Assembly (NCBI GenBank): GCA_022561955.1
Contig: JADFQF010000080.1
Location: forward strand, 1 to 6,642
Reading direction: 5' to 3'
Length of the DNA: 6,642 nt
DNA from: Chloroflexota bacterium
Lineage (GTDB): Bacteria; Chloroflexota; Dehalococcoidia; SAR202; UBA11138
Shown one piece after another: positions 1 to 6,278 of the stretch. Position 1 is the first letter of the stretch. Every line of letters starts with the position of its first letter. A program made the translations under genes and the position numbers. The notes beneath the pieces were generated by a model that did no database searches, was not told where the DNA came from, and saw only the letters and a list, made by a program, of their open reading frames with translations.

Positions 1-235
1 ACAGGAACTGAACATTTCCCCCGTGTGCTAGGAGCGATACTTCCCAATGAAACCGTTTTCAATGAAATCCGTATGGGAAATGAATATTCGTCCTTTATGT
101 GAGGTCAGGGTGGTATTTACGGCTTAGGTGTTAGAGTCGAAATTACCTATGAATCACCGTTCAGTGTGAAGCTCTGGTTTTTTAGCTTTGGCCATCCTCG
201 TACACATCAATCATTGTACCTGGACGCCAACGACG

Positions 236-257
236 GTTGGGCCCGGACAAGCCCAAC
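236..257. repeat. Perfect 7-bp inverted repeat (hairpin)
   Basis: GTTGGGC at 236-242 and GCCCAAC at 251-257 are exact reverse complements around an 8-base loop. Neither strand has a run of T after the stem, so it is not a standard intrinsic terminator. It could be a transcript-end structure for a gene left of the window, a protein-binding site, or chance in a GC-rich genome. Confidence 0.4.
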
Positions 258-513
258 TGAAATGGCATAACTGAATTTAGAATCGGAAACAGAATGTCAC
301 TCAAAGGGCTTCAATGAACGGAAGAATTCGGAAGCGCGGCGGGCGAGAAGGCAACCTCAAGCAAGAAGCCATGCATAACCACACTGGACGGCCCCTGGCC
401 ATGAATATACTGGCACCTAACGTAGTTTCACAACGCATCCTGATGGACCGGACCGGCCTGGCCAGAGTCCACGTTCAACGCGACACGTGGGGCTACCGAG
501 CGTGACCGATTGA

Positions 514-542
514 TTGAGTATTTCACAAAGATTCTGTAGACT
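514..542 (+). promoter_or_regulatory. Candidate sigma70-type promoter for the MFS gene, leaderless
   Basis: TTGAGT at 514-519 (four of six matches to TTGACA) and TAGACT at 537-542 (four of six to TATAAT) are separated by 17 bases. With usual spacing, transcription would start at about 549, which is the A of the proposed ATG. No Shine-Dalgarno-like sequence lies just upstream of that ATG, which fits a leaderless mRNA. Both boxes are imperfect, so this is a prediction from spacing and context. Confidence 0.4.
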
Positions 543-548
543 CGTTAT

Positions 549-1943
549 ATGAGCGGTAGCGGTGGCGTGAGCGAAGAATCTGAGCCTCTCGCTTCAGCTA
601 TCGGCCAAACGCCCACCGCATCCACCTCGGATGGTCCCGCCGGCCGCCCGGCGACCGAATCACCGCCGCCGGCCAAAACCGAGCAGGGCGTTTCCAGCCC
701 TTCGACCGCACCCTCCGGTACCGCAACCTCGGTCAACGTCTTCAAGTCCACATTTAGCTCCCTCTCGAACAGGCACTTCCTCTTCCTGTGGCTCGGAATG
801 CTATCGCTCATGGCCGGGACGCAGATGCAGATGCTGACGAGGGGATACTTGGCGTACGAGCTCACCGGCTCCGGGACCATCCTCGGCATCGTGAATCTGG
901 GAATCGCCGTGCCCCTGCTGACTATCCCGCTATTCGGAGGGGCGTTTGCCGACAGGTTCGAGCGGAAGGCACTGATCCAGGGCGGCCAGTTCGTCGCCGG
1001 CGCTCTGGGACTCGCCGTCGGCATATTAGTACACACGGGCATCATTGCGTGGCCCCATCTGATGATCTCCGCCATGATCCAGGGCTCCCTGTTCGCATTC
1101 AGCATGCCCGCGCGACAGGCCATAATCCCGCACCTCGTGGGACCTGAGAAGCTCGCTAACGCAATGGCCTTGAACGCGGCGGGGATGAGCGCGATGACTA
1201 TGGCGGCGCCCGCCTTGGCCGGGTGGCTCTACGCCTATGCCGGGCCGTGGAACGTCTACTACGTGATCTCCGCCCTGGGCTTCCTGTCGATGGCTTTGAC
1301 CGCCTTCGTTCCCAAGTCCAGCAACCCTCCTCGGGCGGTAAAGACCAGTGTGACGAGGGACATCCTGGAGGGCATCTTGTATCTAAAGACTAATCGGCTG
1401 CTGATGGTGCTGCTGGTCATGGGGCTGATAACGACGCTGCTGGCCATGCCCTTCCGATTCATTATGCCGATTTTCGTCGTGGACATATATCAGCGCGGGC
1501 CGGAGTCCATGGGGCTCCTGGTCGGCGTCATGGGATTGGGCGCGCTGGTCGGCTCACTTTACATCGCCGGGATGGGAAGGAAGAACCGGGGCATGCTGCT
1601 CATCCTATCCAGCTTCGTGTCTGGAATCGGGCTTTTGCTGGTGGCGGTGATACCCATCTACGCCGTCGCCGCGTTTCTCATGCTCCTGCTCGGTCTGGGA
1701 GACGCCGGCCGCATGTCGTTGAACCAGACCCTCATCATGGAGAAGGCGGACGACCGCTACAGAGGCCGGGTGATGAGCATCTTCATGCTCAACTTCGGAC
1801 TCATGCCCCTGGGGGTGCTGCCTGCGGGCATCCTGGCGGACTACCTGGGCGGCCAGGCCGTCGTCGGGACTCTCGGCCTGCTTCTGATCGGCGTAACCGC
1901 CCTGGTGCTGGTGACCCAGAAGCAGCTCCGCCGGGTGCAATAG
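549..1943 (+). CDS. MFS transporter, MFS_3/EntS-like exporter
   Basis: A 464-residue polytopic inner-membrane protein of the major facilitator superfamily, probably a proton-driven exporter of an unknown small molecule. The superfamily signature between helices 2 and 3 is clear: GGAFADRFERK at residues 130-140. Hydrophobic segments run from about residue 76 to 456 and fit roughly 12 helices, with a basic central loop near 256-283. A second conserved loop, YRGRVMS at 404-410, is typical of the MFS_3 (enterobactin exporter-like) group. The first 65 or so residues are rich in Ser, Thr, Pro, Ala and Gly and probably form a disordered cytoplasmic tail. ATG at 549 is chosen because a promoter candidate would start transcription there; an in-frame GTG at 567 is an alternative. 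The gene has its own terminator and stands alone. The substrate cannot be told from sequence. Confidence 0.9.
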   Translation: MSGSGGVSEESEPLASAIGQTPTASTSDGPAGRPATESPPPAKTEQGVSSPSTAPSGTATSVNVFKSTFSSLSNRHFLFLWLGMLSLMAGTQMQMLTRGYLAYELTGSGTILGIVNLGIAVPLLTIPLFGGAFADRFERKALIQGGQFVAGALGLAVGILVHTGIIAWPHLMISAMIQGSLFAFSMPARQAIIPHLVGPEKLANAMALNAAGMSAMTMAAPALAGWLYAYAGPWNVYYVISALGFLSMALTAFVPKSSNPPRAVKTSVTRDILEGILYLKTNRLLMVLLVMGLITTLLAMPFRFIMPIFVVDIYQRGPESMGLLVGVMGLGALVGSLYIAGMGRKNRGMLLILSSFVSGIGLLLVAVIPIYAVAAFLMLLLGLGDAGRMSLNQTLIMEKADDRYRGRVMSIFMLNFGLMPLGVLPAGILADYLGGQAVVGTLGLLLIGVTALVLVTQKQLRRVQ

Positions 1944-1962
1944 TCCCGGGGGCTGCTTCCTT
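1920..1962 (+). terminator. Intrinsic terminator containing the MFS stop codon
   Basis: AAGCAGC at 1920-1926 pairs with GCTGCTT at 1952-1958, and CCGGG at 1931-1935 pairs with CCCGG at 1945-1949. A small internal asymmetry (TCCG opposite GG) lies between the two stems. The 9-base loop 1936-1944 contains the TAG stop codon at 1941-1943. The stem is followed by a pyrimidine tract ending in TTTT. The T tract is short, but the GC-rich stem is strong. Confidence 0.65.
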
Positions 1963-2120
1963 TTCAGCTTTTGAACTAGCGCTGGCCTCACGGGCTTCCT
2001 TCATCCATCAGTTCACCGAATTCAGACATTGCGCTGAGTTGCGGTCGTCGTTGGTGCAACGAAAAACGCTTTAATATTGCGGGTCGATCACCGAGGCTCT
2101 ACCACCAGGAATGTGGAAGC

Positions 2121-2147
2121 TTGACCGAGAGGACGACAGCCTATAAC
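2121..2147 (+). promoter_or_regulatory. Candidate promoter of the alpha/beta hydrolase gene
   Basis: TTGACC at 2121-2126 and TATAAC at 2142-2147 each match the sigma70 consensus at five of six positions. The 15-base spacer is shorter than the ideal 17. Transcription would begin near 2154, giving a leader of about 40 bases. An AT-rich TAATAT at 2072-2077 upstream could be an alternative -10, but it lacks a convincing -35 box. Confidence 0.4.
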
Positions 2148-2180
2148 GTGAGCTGACGCAAATCCCATGGCAAGGCAGGA

Positions 2181-2187
2181 AAAGGAG
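2181..2187 (+). promoter_or_regulatory. Shine-Dalgarno deciding the hydrolase start
   Basis: AAAGGAG at 2181-2187 lies 6 bases before the ATG at 2194. This near-ideal site favours 2194 over the in-frame ATG at 2167, which has no such site and would place the Shine-Dalgarno inside the coding sequence. Confidence 0.8.
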
Positions 2188-2193
2188 TATCGC

Positions 2194-3063
2194 ATGGCTA
2201 CCAGTACACAGACCTATGACGTTGACGTCGCGGACATGGAATATCTCCGGCACGGTGATGCGCCTCTACTGGCACGTCTCTTCAGGCCCCGCGGCAGCGG
2301 ACCGTTCCCAATTATGGTCGAGCTGCATGGCGGGGCCTGGGTTCGGGGAGATCGTATGAACGGCGACGCGGCCAACGAAGCGCTGGCCAAGACCGGCGTG
2401 ATCGTGGCGGCACTGGATTTTCGCATGCCGCCGGAAGCACCGTATCCGGCCTCTCTGGCCGACATCCACTATGGGATTCGTTGGTGTAAGACCCAGGCTG
2501 AGTCGTGGAACGGCCGCCCGGACCGCATCGGCGCCATGGGCACTTCCAGTGGCGCACACCAGGCCATGCTCGTGGGCATGCGCCCGCAAGACCCACGCTA
2601 CGCCGCGCTGTCACTCCCGACAGGCGCCGAGGAGGTGGACGGAACCCTGGGTTGCGTGGTCATGGTGTCCCCTGTTATCGATCCCCTTGGACGCTATAAC
2701 TATGCCAAGGGCCTGCGAGAAGATTGCACCCCACCAGAGGGGATGGCCGAGCGAATAGTGCCCATGCACGACCAGTACTGGCAGACGAAAGAGGCCATGG
2801 CCGAGGGAGCACCGGCGCGTATCCTGGCCGGCGGAGAGCGCACGGCCCTGCCGCCCGTGCTGTGCCTGGCGCGCAGCTACGAGGCGGCGCATCCGCGCCC
2901 GGACCTCGACGAGTTCGTCCGACAGTACGAAAAGGCCGGCGGCCGGATCGACGTGAACATTTTCGAGGGCGAGGGCGGAGGTCTGCTGAGTGATCTCTCC
3001 TTGCCGATTGCCGAGCAGACGCTCGAGCTGATGAGCGCGTTCGTCCATAAACACATCGGGTAA
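2194..3063 (+). CDS. Alpha/beta hydrolase-fold protein, esterase/lipase-like, with degenerate triad
   Basis: A 289-residue cytoplasmic protein (no signal peptide) related to the hormone-sensitive-lipase-like and acetyl-esterase families. The oxyanion-hole motif HGGAW is at residues 45-49, and the nucleophile elbow GTSSG at 116-120 places the catalytic serine at 118. The region YPASLADIHYGIRWCK (about 84-99) matches the helix that usually precedes the elbow in this family. In relatives the acid sits after the next strand in a G-T-x-D segment and the histidine in a G-x-x-H segment near the C-terminus. The matching places here read LARSYEAAHP (225-234) and EGEGGG (258-263), without the usual Asp or His. 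The frame continues smoothly to an ordinary C-terminal helix, so a frameshift is not indicated. It may be a pseudo-hydrolase or use other residues. A single-gene unit is likely, given its own promoter candidate and the hairpin after the stop. Confidence 0.85.
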   Translation: MATSTQTYDVDVADMEYLRHGDAPLLARLFRPRGSGPFPIMVELHGGAWVRGDRMNGDAANEALAKTGVIVAALDFRMPPEAPYPASLADIHYGIRWCKTQAESWNGRPDRIGAMGTSSGAHQAMLVGMRPQDPRYAALSLPTGAEEVDGTLGCVVMVSPVIDPLGRYNYAKGLREDCTPPEGMAERIVPMHDQYWQTKEAMAEGAPARILAGGERTALPPVLCLARSYEAAHPRPDLDEFVRQYEKAGGRIDVNIFEGEGGGLLSDLSLPIAEQTLELMSAFVHKHIG

Positions 3064-3075
3064 GCGAGGAATACC

Positions 3076-3129
3076 GGTGCGCTGCGGTCAAGGCGAGGCC
3101 GGTCCCACGCCTTTGACTAGCCGCGCACC
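3076..3129. terminator. Long hairpin between convergent genes, probable bidirectional terminator
   Basis: GGTGCGC at 3076-3082 pairs perfectly with GCGCACC at 3123-3129. Inside it, GTCAAGGCG at 3087-3095 pairs with CGCCTTTGAC at 3108-3117 with one bulged T, and a GC pair fits between the two stems. The structure fills most of the 95 bases between the hydrolase stop and the helicase stop. Neither strand has a clear T tract after it, so termination could be Rho-assisted, or the hairpin may simply protect both mRNA 3' ends. Confidence 0.5.
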
Positions 3130-3158
3130 TGGGCTATATTAATCTGCAGAGGCGTGGA

Positions 3159-4430
3159 TTATCCGGCGGCGGGAGATTGCCTTCTCCGTCGTTGCGGGGG
3201 TCGCCTACGTGGCCCCGCTGCGGTTCCGGCCTGGACTCTCGACTGTCGCCCCTGGGTATTATGCGCCCCGTTCGAACGCGTATCTTGATTCGGTGTTGTC
3301 GTATCCGGAGCGCCATAATCGAAATCGGGCAGCCGTCGCCGTTCGATTCTCCCGCCCAATACCTTTTCGATAGCGCGCACGAGGCCTTCGTCTTCCGACG
3401 TCGTGAGCGTGAGGGCTTCCCCGGTGTGTTCGGCGCGCCCTGTGCGGCCGATGCGGTGGGTATATGCGTCCACGGTATTGGGCATGTCGAAATTGATGAC
3501 GTGGGAGATCTCCGACACGTCTATGCCCCGAGCCGCGATGTCCGTGGCCACCAGAAGGTCAAATTTACCGCTTCGGAACCCGTCCAGGGCGATCTGCCGC
3601 TGGTTTTGCGCCATGTTCCCCTGTAGCGCCGCAACCCTGTACTTCTGATTCTTCAGATCGAGCGCGAGCCTTCTGGTGCGATGTTTAGTCTTGGTGAAGA
3701 TCAACACTCGCCCCGTGGCTATCCTTTGCAGCATCGCCAGCAGAAGCTGCTTCTTGAGCTTGAAAGGCACCGGATACAGTGCGTGCGATACGGTCTTGGC
3801 GGGCGCGATCTCATCGACCTGTATATTGACGGGATCGCTCAGGATACTCTTCGACAGCACGCGGATGTCCTGGGGCATGGTGGCGGAGAAAAACAGCGTC
3901 TGGCGGCGTGTCGGAATGTATTCTAGGATACGGCGGATATCGGGCAAAAAGCCCATGTCGCACATGTTGTCCGCCTCGTCCAGCACCAATATCTCGACCC
4001 GAGACAGGTCGATGCTGCGGTCGTCGATCAGATCAAGAAGGCGGCCGGGGCAAGCCACGACTACGTCCGGGCCCCGTCGTATGGCCGCGACCTGACGGAC
4101 CTTGCTGACTCCTCCATATACTGGAACGACACCGATATTGGCGCCCTGTCCCAGTTCGTTGAACATCTGGGTGATCTGCTCGGCGAGCTCGCGGGTGGGA
4201 GCTATAATTAGGGACCTGATACCCCCTCGGTTGCCCAGGCTCAGAATCTGCATTATAGGCAGAGCGAATGCGGCCGTTTTGCCGGTCCCGGTCTGTGCCA
4301 GGCCCAGAACGTCGCGTCCGTCGAGTATTACCGGGATAGCCTGTTCTTGGATGGCGGTCGGCGTGGTATAGCCCACTGCCTCCACGCCTTTTAGGATGCG
4401 CGGGATGAGAGAAAGCTGTGAAAAGTTCAA
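3159..4430 (-). CDS. DEAD-box ATP-dependent RNA helicase, RhlE-like
   Basis: A 423-residue ATP-dependent RNA helicase that remodels RNA duplexes or ribonucleoproteins, likely in ribosome assembly, mRNA decay or cold adaptation. All core motifs are present in order: Q motif with Gln28, motif I AQTGTGKT (45-52), Ia PTRELA (78-83), Ib CPGR (127-130, where TPGR is usual), II DEAD (151-154), III SAT (182-184), V ATDIAARGID (295-304) and VI HRIGRTGR (325-332). The tail from about 365 is low-complexity and very basic (RRRPPQRRRR), a typical RNA-binding extension of RhlE-type proteins. The start is TTG at 4428-4430: the protein begins MNFSQL, as family members do, and an in-frame TAA lies upstream with no ATG or GTG between. 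A Shine-Dalgarno lies 12 bases upstream, which is long. The gene stands alone and is convergent with the hydrolase. A precise subfamily name such as rhlE or csdA cannot be fixed. Confidence 0.95.
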   Translation of the reverse strand: MNFSQLSLIPRILKGVEAVGYTTPTAIQEQAIPVILDGRDVLGLAQTGTGKTAAFALPIMQILSLGNRGGIRSLIIAPTRELAEQITQMFNELGQGANIGVVPVYGGVSKVRQVAAIRRGPDVVVACPGRLLDLIDDRSIDLSRVEILVLDEADNMCDMGFLPDIRRILEYIPTRRQTLFFSATMPQDIRVLSKSILSDPVNIQVDEIAPAKTVSHALYPVPFKLKKQLLLAMLQRIATGRVLIFTKTKHRTRRLALDLKNQKYRVAALQGNMAQNQRQIALDGFRSGKFDLLVATDIAARGIDVSEISHVINFDMPNTVDAYTHRIGRTGRAEHTGEALTLTTSEDEGLVRAIEKVLGGRIERRRLPDFDYGAPDTTTPNQDTRSNGAHNTQGRQSRVQAGTAAGPRRRPPQRRRRQSPAAG

Positions 4431-4442
4431 TACTAGATGTTA

Positions 4443-4483
4443 CTCCTTGATATCGTTGGGCCAGGCAACGTCCTCGGCCCGAC
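4443..4483 (-). promoter_or_regulatory. Helicase mRNA leader: Shine-Dalgarno with upstream hairpin
   Basis: On the minus strand AAGGAG occupies 4448-4443, 12 bases before the TTG start. Six bases upstream of it, GTCGGGCC (4483-4476) can pair with GGCCCAAC (4462-4455), leaving one C-A mismatch and a 13-base loop. DEAD-box helicase mRNAs often have structured leaders that link expression to cold or to helicase activity; a regulatory role here is inference. Confidence 0.45.
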
Positions 4484-4774
4484 GTCTATTTGATTCAATA
4501 CCCTATCAACTGTCTGACGAATCGCATATTCGCAGACACTATTCTTCAGTATAGCGCTTGTTTCATGGCAGCGACACGTTTACAGCGGCCTACTGTCGGG
4601 AATTCAGCGCAGCCGGAAGTCAACTGGATGATTAAAATAGCGCGGGAATCGCGGCTTTGCTCGCCGCCAAGTAGTCTCGACGGCGGTGTTCGACGTCGTG
4701 AATCGCGGCTTGATTCCGTCACGTCGAGTGCGTGGGGTCGGATTCCGTATCCGTAATATTCAGCGGCTAATTGC
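4484..4774. other. Intergenic stretch with short direct repeats
   Basis: This is most of the 344-base gap between the helicase start and the stop of the small membrane protein. No gene is supportable: open frames on both strands lack recognisable motifs and ribosome binding sites. AATCGCGGCTT occurs at 4647-4657 and again at 4701-4711, and GATTCCGT occurs at 4712-4719 and 4741-4748. GCGGC (4651-4655) and GCCGC (4663-4667) could form a small hairpin downstream of the membrane-protein gene. The helicase promoter must lie here, probably in the AT-richer part 4484-4560. TATACT on the minus strand at 4553-4548 is a possible -10 box, but no good -35 accompanies it. Confidence 0.45.
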
Positions 4775-5065
4775 TCAGTCGGCGGCGTTCGCGCCAACCC
4801 TCTCCCTGCCGTCCTCGTGAATTGCCTCTTCGACCTCGCCCATTATGTCGACGGCAACCTTTCTTTTCCTCGTCCGAAAGAGCAGCAGGCCGAGTCCAAG
4901 ACTTAACACGCCCACGGCAAGTCCGACGGCCACCGAGATGAAGGACGGGGCCAGGGTCCCCGGCCCGGATTTTTCGAGGACGATACCCCAGGATATTCCC
5001 AGGGCCAACGCCAAAAAGAATGTCATGACGCCCAGAACTGCCGCGATGTAAACGGTGCGTATCAT
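4775..5065 (-). CDS. Small two-helix membrane protein, unknown function
   Basis: A 96-residue protein I cannot assign to a family. Two hydrophobic segments are clear: about residues 4-28 (from VYIAAVLGV to GISWGIV) and about 39-62 (from PSFISVAVG to GLGLLLF). They are joined by a short Gly/Pro-containing loop. The strongly basic RTRKRK follows helix 2, and the rest is a charged, acidic tail. By the positive-inside rule both ends should face the cytoplasm, making a membrane hairpin. The start is ATG at 5065, set by GGAGGAG at 5078-5072 with a 6-base spacer. Longer in-frame versions up to 5116 would place that site inside the gene. It lies 142 bases downstream of the oxidoreductase in the same direction, with a promoter candidate of its own. 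Confidence 0.75.
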   Translation of the reverse strand: MIRTVYIAAVLGVMTFFLALALGISWGIVLEKSGPGTLAPSFISVAVGLAVGVLSLGLGLLLFRTRKRKVAVDIMGEVEEAIHEDGRERVGANAAD

Positions 5066-5071
5066 AATCGT

Positions 5072-5078
5072 CTCCTCC
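5072..5078 (-). promoter_or_regulatory. Strong Shine-Dalgarno of the small membrane protein
   Basis: GGAGGAG on the minus strand ends 6 bases before the ATG at 5065-5063. It is the strongest ribosome binding site in the window and decides the start of this gene. Confidence 0.8.
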
Positions 5079-5111
5079 ATCCTGTAGCCGGTTACGCTTT
5101 CTCTACGGGAC

Positions 5112-5139
5112 ATCATGCCACATCAGGCAGGGACGTCAA
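5112..5139 (-). promoter_or_regulatory. Candidate promoter of the small membrane protein gene
   Basis: On the minus strand TTGACG (5139-5134, five of six to consensus) is followed after 16 bases by CATGAT (5117-5112, four of six to TATAAT). Transcription would start near 5105, giving a leader of about 40 bases that includes the strong ribosome binding site. It suggests the gene need not be cotranscribed with the oxidoreductase. Confidence 0.35.
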
Positions 5140-5207
5140 GTACTCGAGGGTCGGGGGCCCCGGAATGTCATGCATATGTTGCCCCGCGGCCGCACACGGG
5201 AGTCGGC

Positions 5208-6278
5208 CTAGCCGGCGGACGGAATCGCCTCGAGGTTCGGCATCACCTTGTCGGCGAAGAGGCGCATGGACTCGCGCACCCTCTCGCTGGGTATTCTGCC
5301 GCGCCGGTTGAACTCCAGGATGCACTGGTGCATGGAGGGAAGAAGTTCCTGTAGCTCTTGCAGGCGCTCCACGCACGCCGACGGCTCGTCGTATATGCAG
5401 ACCTCCAGGACCCTGTCGTAGCCCCACGTCATCCAGCCGATGGCCCCCGTCGAGAAGTTCGGCTCAGAAGGGTCGATGCCCAGGCTCTTCATGTACTCGA
5501 TTCCGGCAGCGGCGTCGGTATCACGCCAGTTCTCCCTCATTATCTCTTGAGCTTCCTTGCGCGTCTTGGCGACGAAGAGCGAGACCATGACGTTTACGTC
5601 CTGCCGCTGGGTCACTCCCTCCGTTGGCTTGGCGGCCTCAAAGTCGACCAGACGGTCTATCAGGCCGGGCATCGGCTGGCCCAGCGTCGTAGCGATCGCG
5701 CCGATCCCCATCCTGGCCGCGTAGGGAAAGGTTTCGTCGCTGTTTGCGGCGAGCAGAATGGGCGGATGCGGCTGTTGGGCCGGCTTGGGTAGGACGGGCA
5801 GGTTTTCCGCGCTCCAGTACTTTCCCCGGAAGTCGAAGCGCTCTTGCGTCCATGCGAGCTTGATCAGCTCGATAGTCTCGGCGACTCGCTCGCGGCTCTC
5901 CTCACGACTCGTGCCCACGGGGTTGCCAACGAATCTGCCGGACGCCGCGCCCCAACGGCCGCCGAGACAAAGGTCCAGCCTGCCGTTGGTAAGGATGTCG
6001 CAGGTCGCAGCCTGAGAGGCCATGTGGAATGGATGGTGCAGGGGAGCCTGGGCCGCGAGGGTCCCGAATCGAATGTGCTCCGTGTGTTGGGCGGCCGCTA
6101 TCGCCACCATGAGCGGGTTGGACATGGGCCGAGTAGGGTAGAATATAGACTCGGCCAGCCACGCCGACTCGAACCCCAGCTCCTCGCCCAGGACAATCTC
6201 TTCGACCGTCTCCCAGTGCCGGCGAGAATTCGAAGACCCCTCATGGCCCGGCGTCTGCCAGAAGAGCCCAAATCTCAT
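5208..6278 (-). CDS. LLM-class flavin/F420-dependent oxidoreductase (luciferase-like)
   Basis: A 356-residue cytoplasmic enzyme of the bacterial luciferase-like monooxygenase superfamily. Members form a TIM barrel and use reduced FMN or coenzyme F420 to oxidise or reduce small organic molecules. Typical features are the start MRFGLFWQ (first barrel strand), LGFESAWLAE at 34-43, a PLHHPFHMASQAATCD segment at about 79-94, and TNGRLDLCLGGRWG at 97-110, which corresponds to the family's S-G-R-x-x-x-G-x-G-x-G region. An insertion-segment-like stretch and a C-terminal amphipathic region follow, and the length is normal. ATG at 6276-6278 is chosen because family proteins begin at this strand. The open frame runs on to 6410, but those 44 codons lie in AT-rich foreign sequence and should not be counted. 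The weak GGTGGTG about 6 bases upstream may be the ribosome binding site if that sequence is native. Cofactor and substrate cannot be decided. Confidence 0.9.
   Translation of the reverse strand: MRFGLFWQTPGHEGSSNSRRHWETVEEIVLGEELGFESAWLAESIFYPTRPMSNPLMVAIAAAQHTEHIRFGTLAAQAPLHHPFHMASQAATCDILTNGRLDLCLGGRWGAASGRFVGNPVGTSREESRERVAETIELIKLAWTQERFDFRGKYWSAENLPVLPKPAQQPHPPILLAANSDETFPYAARMGIGAIATTLGQPMPGLIDRLVDFEAAKPTEGVTQRQDVNVMVSLFVAKTRKEAQEIMRENWRDTDAAAGIEYMKSLGIDPSEPNFSTGAIGWMTWGYDRVLEVCIYDEPSACVERLQELQELLPSMHQCILEFNRRGRIPSERVRESMRLFADKVMPNLEAIPSAG

Larger units (their letters stand above)
1..548. other. No supportable gene (left flank)
   Basis: This stretch contains no coding region I can defend. 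A plus-strand frame is open from base 1 to a TGA at 100-102 (33 codons), but its translation shows no recognisable motif; it could be the tail of an upstream gene or chance. A 63-codon ATG frame at 314-505 is rich in Arg and Gly, has no good ribosome binding site and resembles nothing I know. Base composition is more even than in the genes to the right. The only clear structure is a perfect 7-bp inverted repeat at 236-257, listed separately. The last 35 bases probably hold the promoter of the transporter gene. Confidence 0.5.

Noticed and set aside
1..102. 33-codon open frame at the left edge ending in TGA
   Set aside because: Too short to judge, without a recognisable C-terminal motif; a minus-strand frame of similar length is open over the same bases.
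314..505. 63-residue plus-strand open frame
   Set aside because: No recognisable motif, no ribosome binding site and Arg/Gly-rich composition typical of chance frames.
545..1123. 192-residue minus-strand frame opposite the MFS gene
   Set aside because: It is the complement of a well-supported transporter and its translation has no family features, so it is a shadow of GC-rich coding sequence.
2167..2193. Upstream ATG for the hydrolase
   Set aside because: It would place the excellent AAAGGAG site inside the gene and has no ribosome binding site of its own.
4490..4797. Open frames on both strands in the gap between the membrane protein and the helicase
   Set aside because: Low-complexity translations with no start signals; one overlaps the end of the real 96-residue gene.
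5066..5116. Upstream ATGs for the small membrane protein
   Set aside because: GGAGGAG with a 6-base spacer points to 5065, and the extra residues carry no conserved feature.
5150..5165. GC palindrome (GGGGGCCCC) as a terminator of the oxidoreductase gene
   Set aside because: It is a self-complementary run with no room for a loop and no T tract after it.
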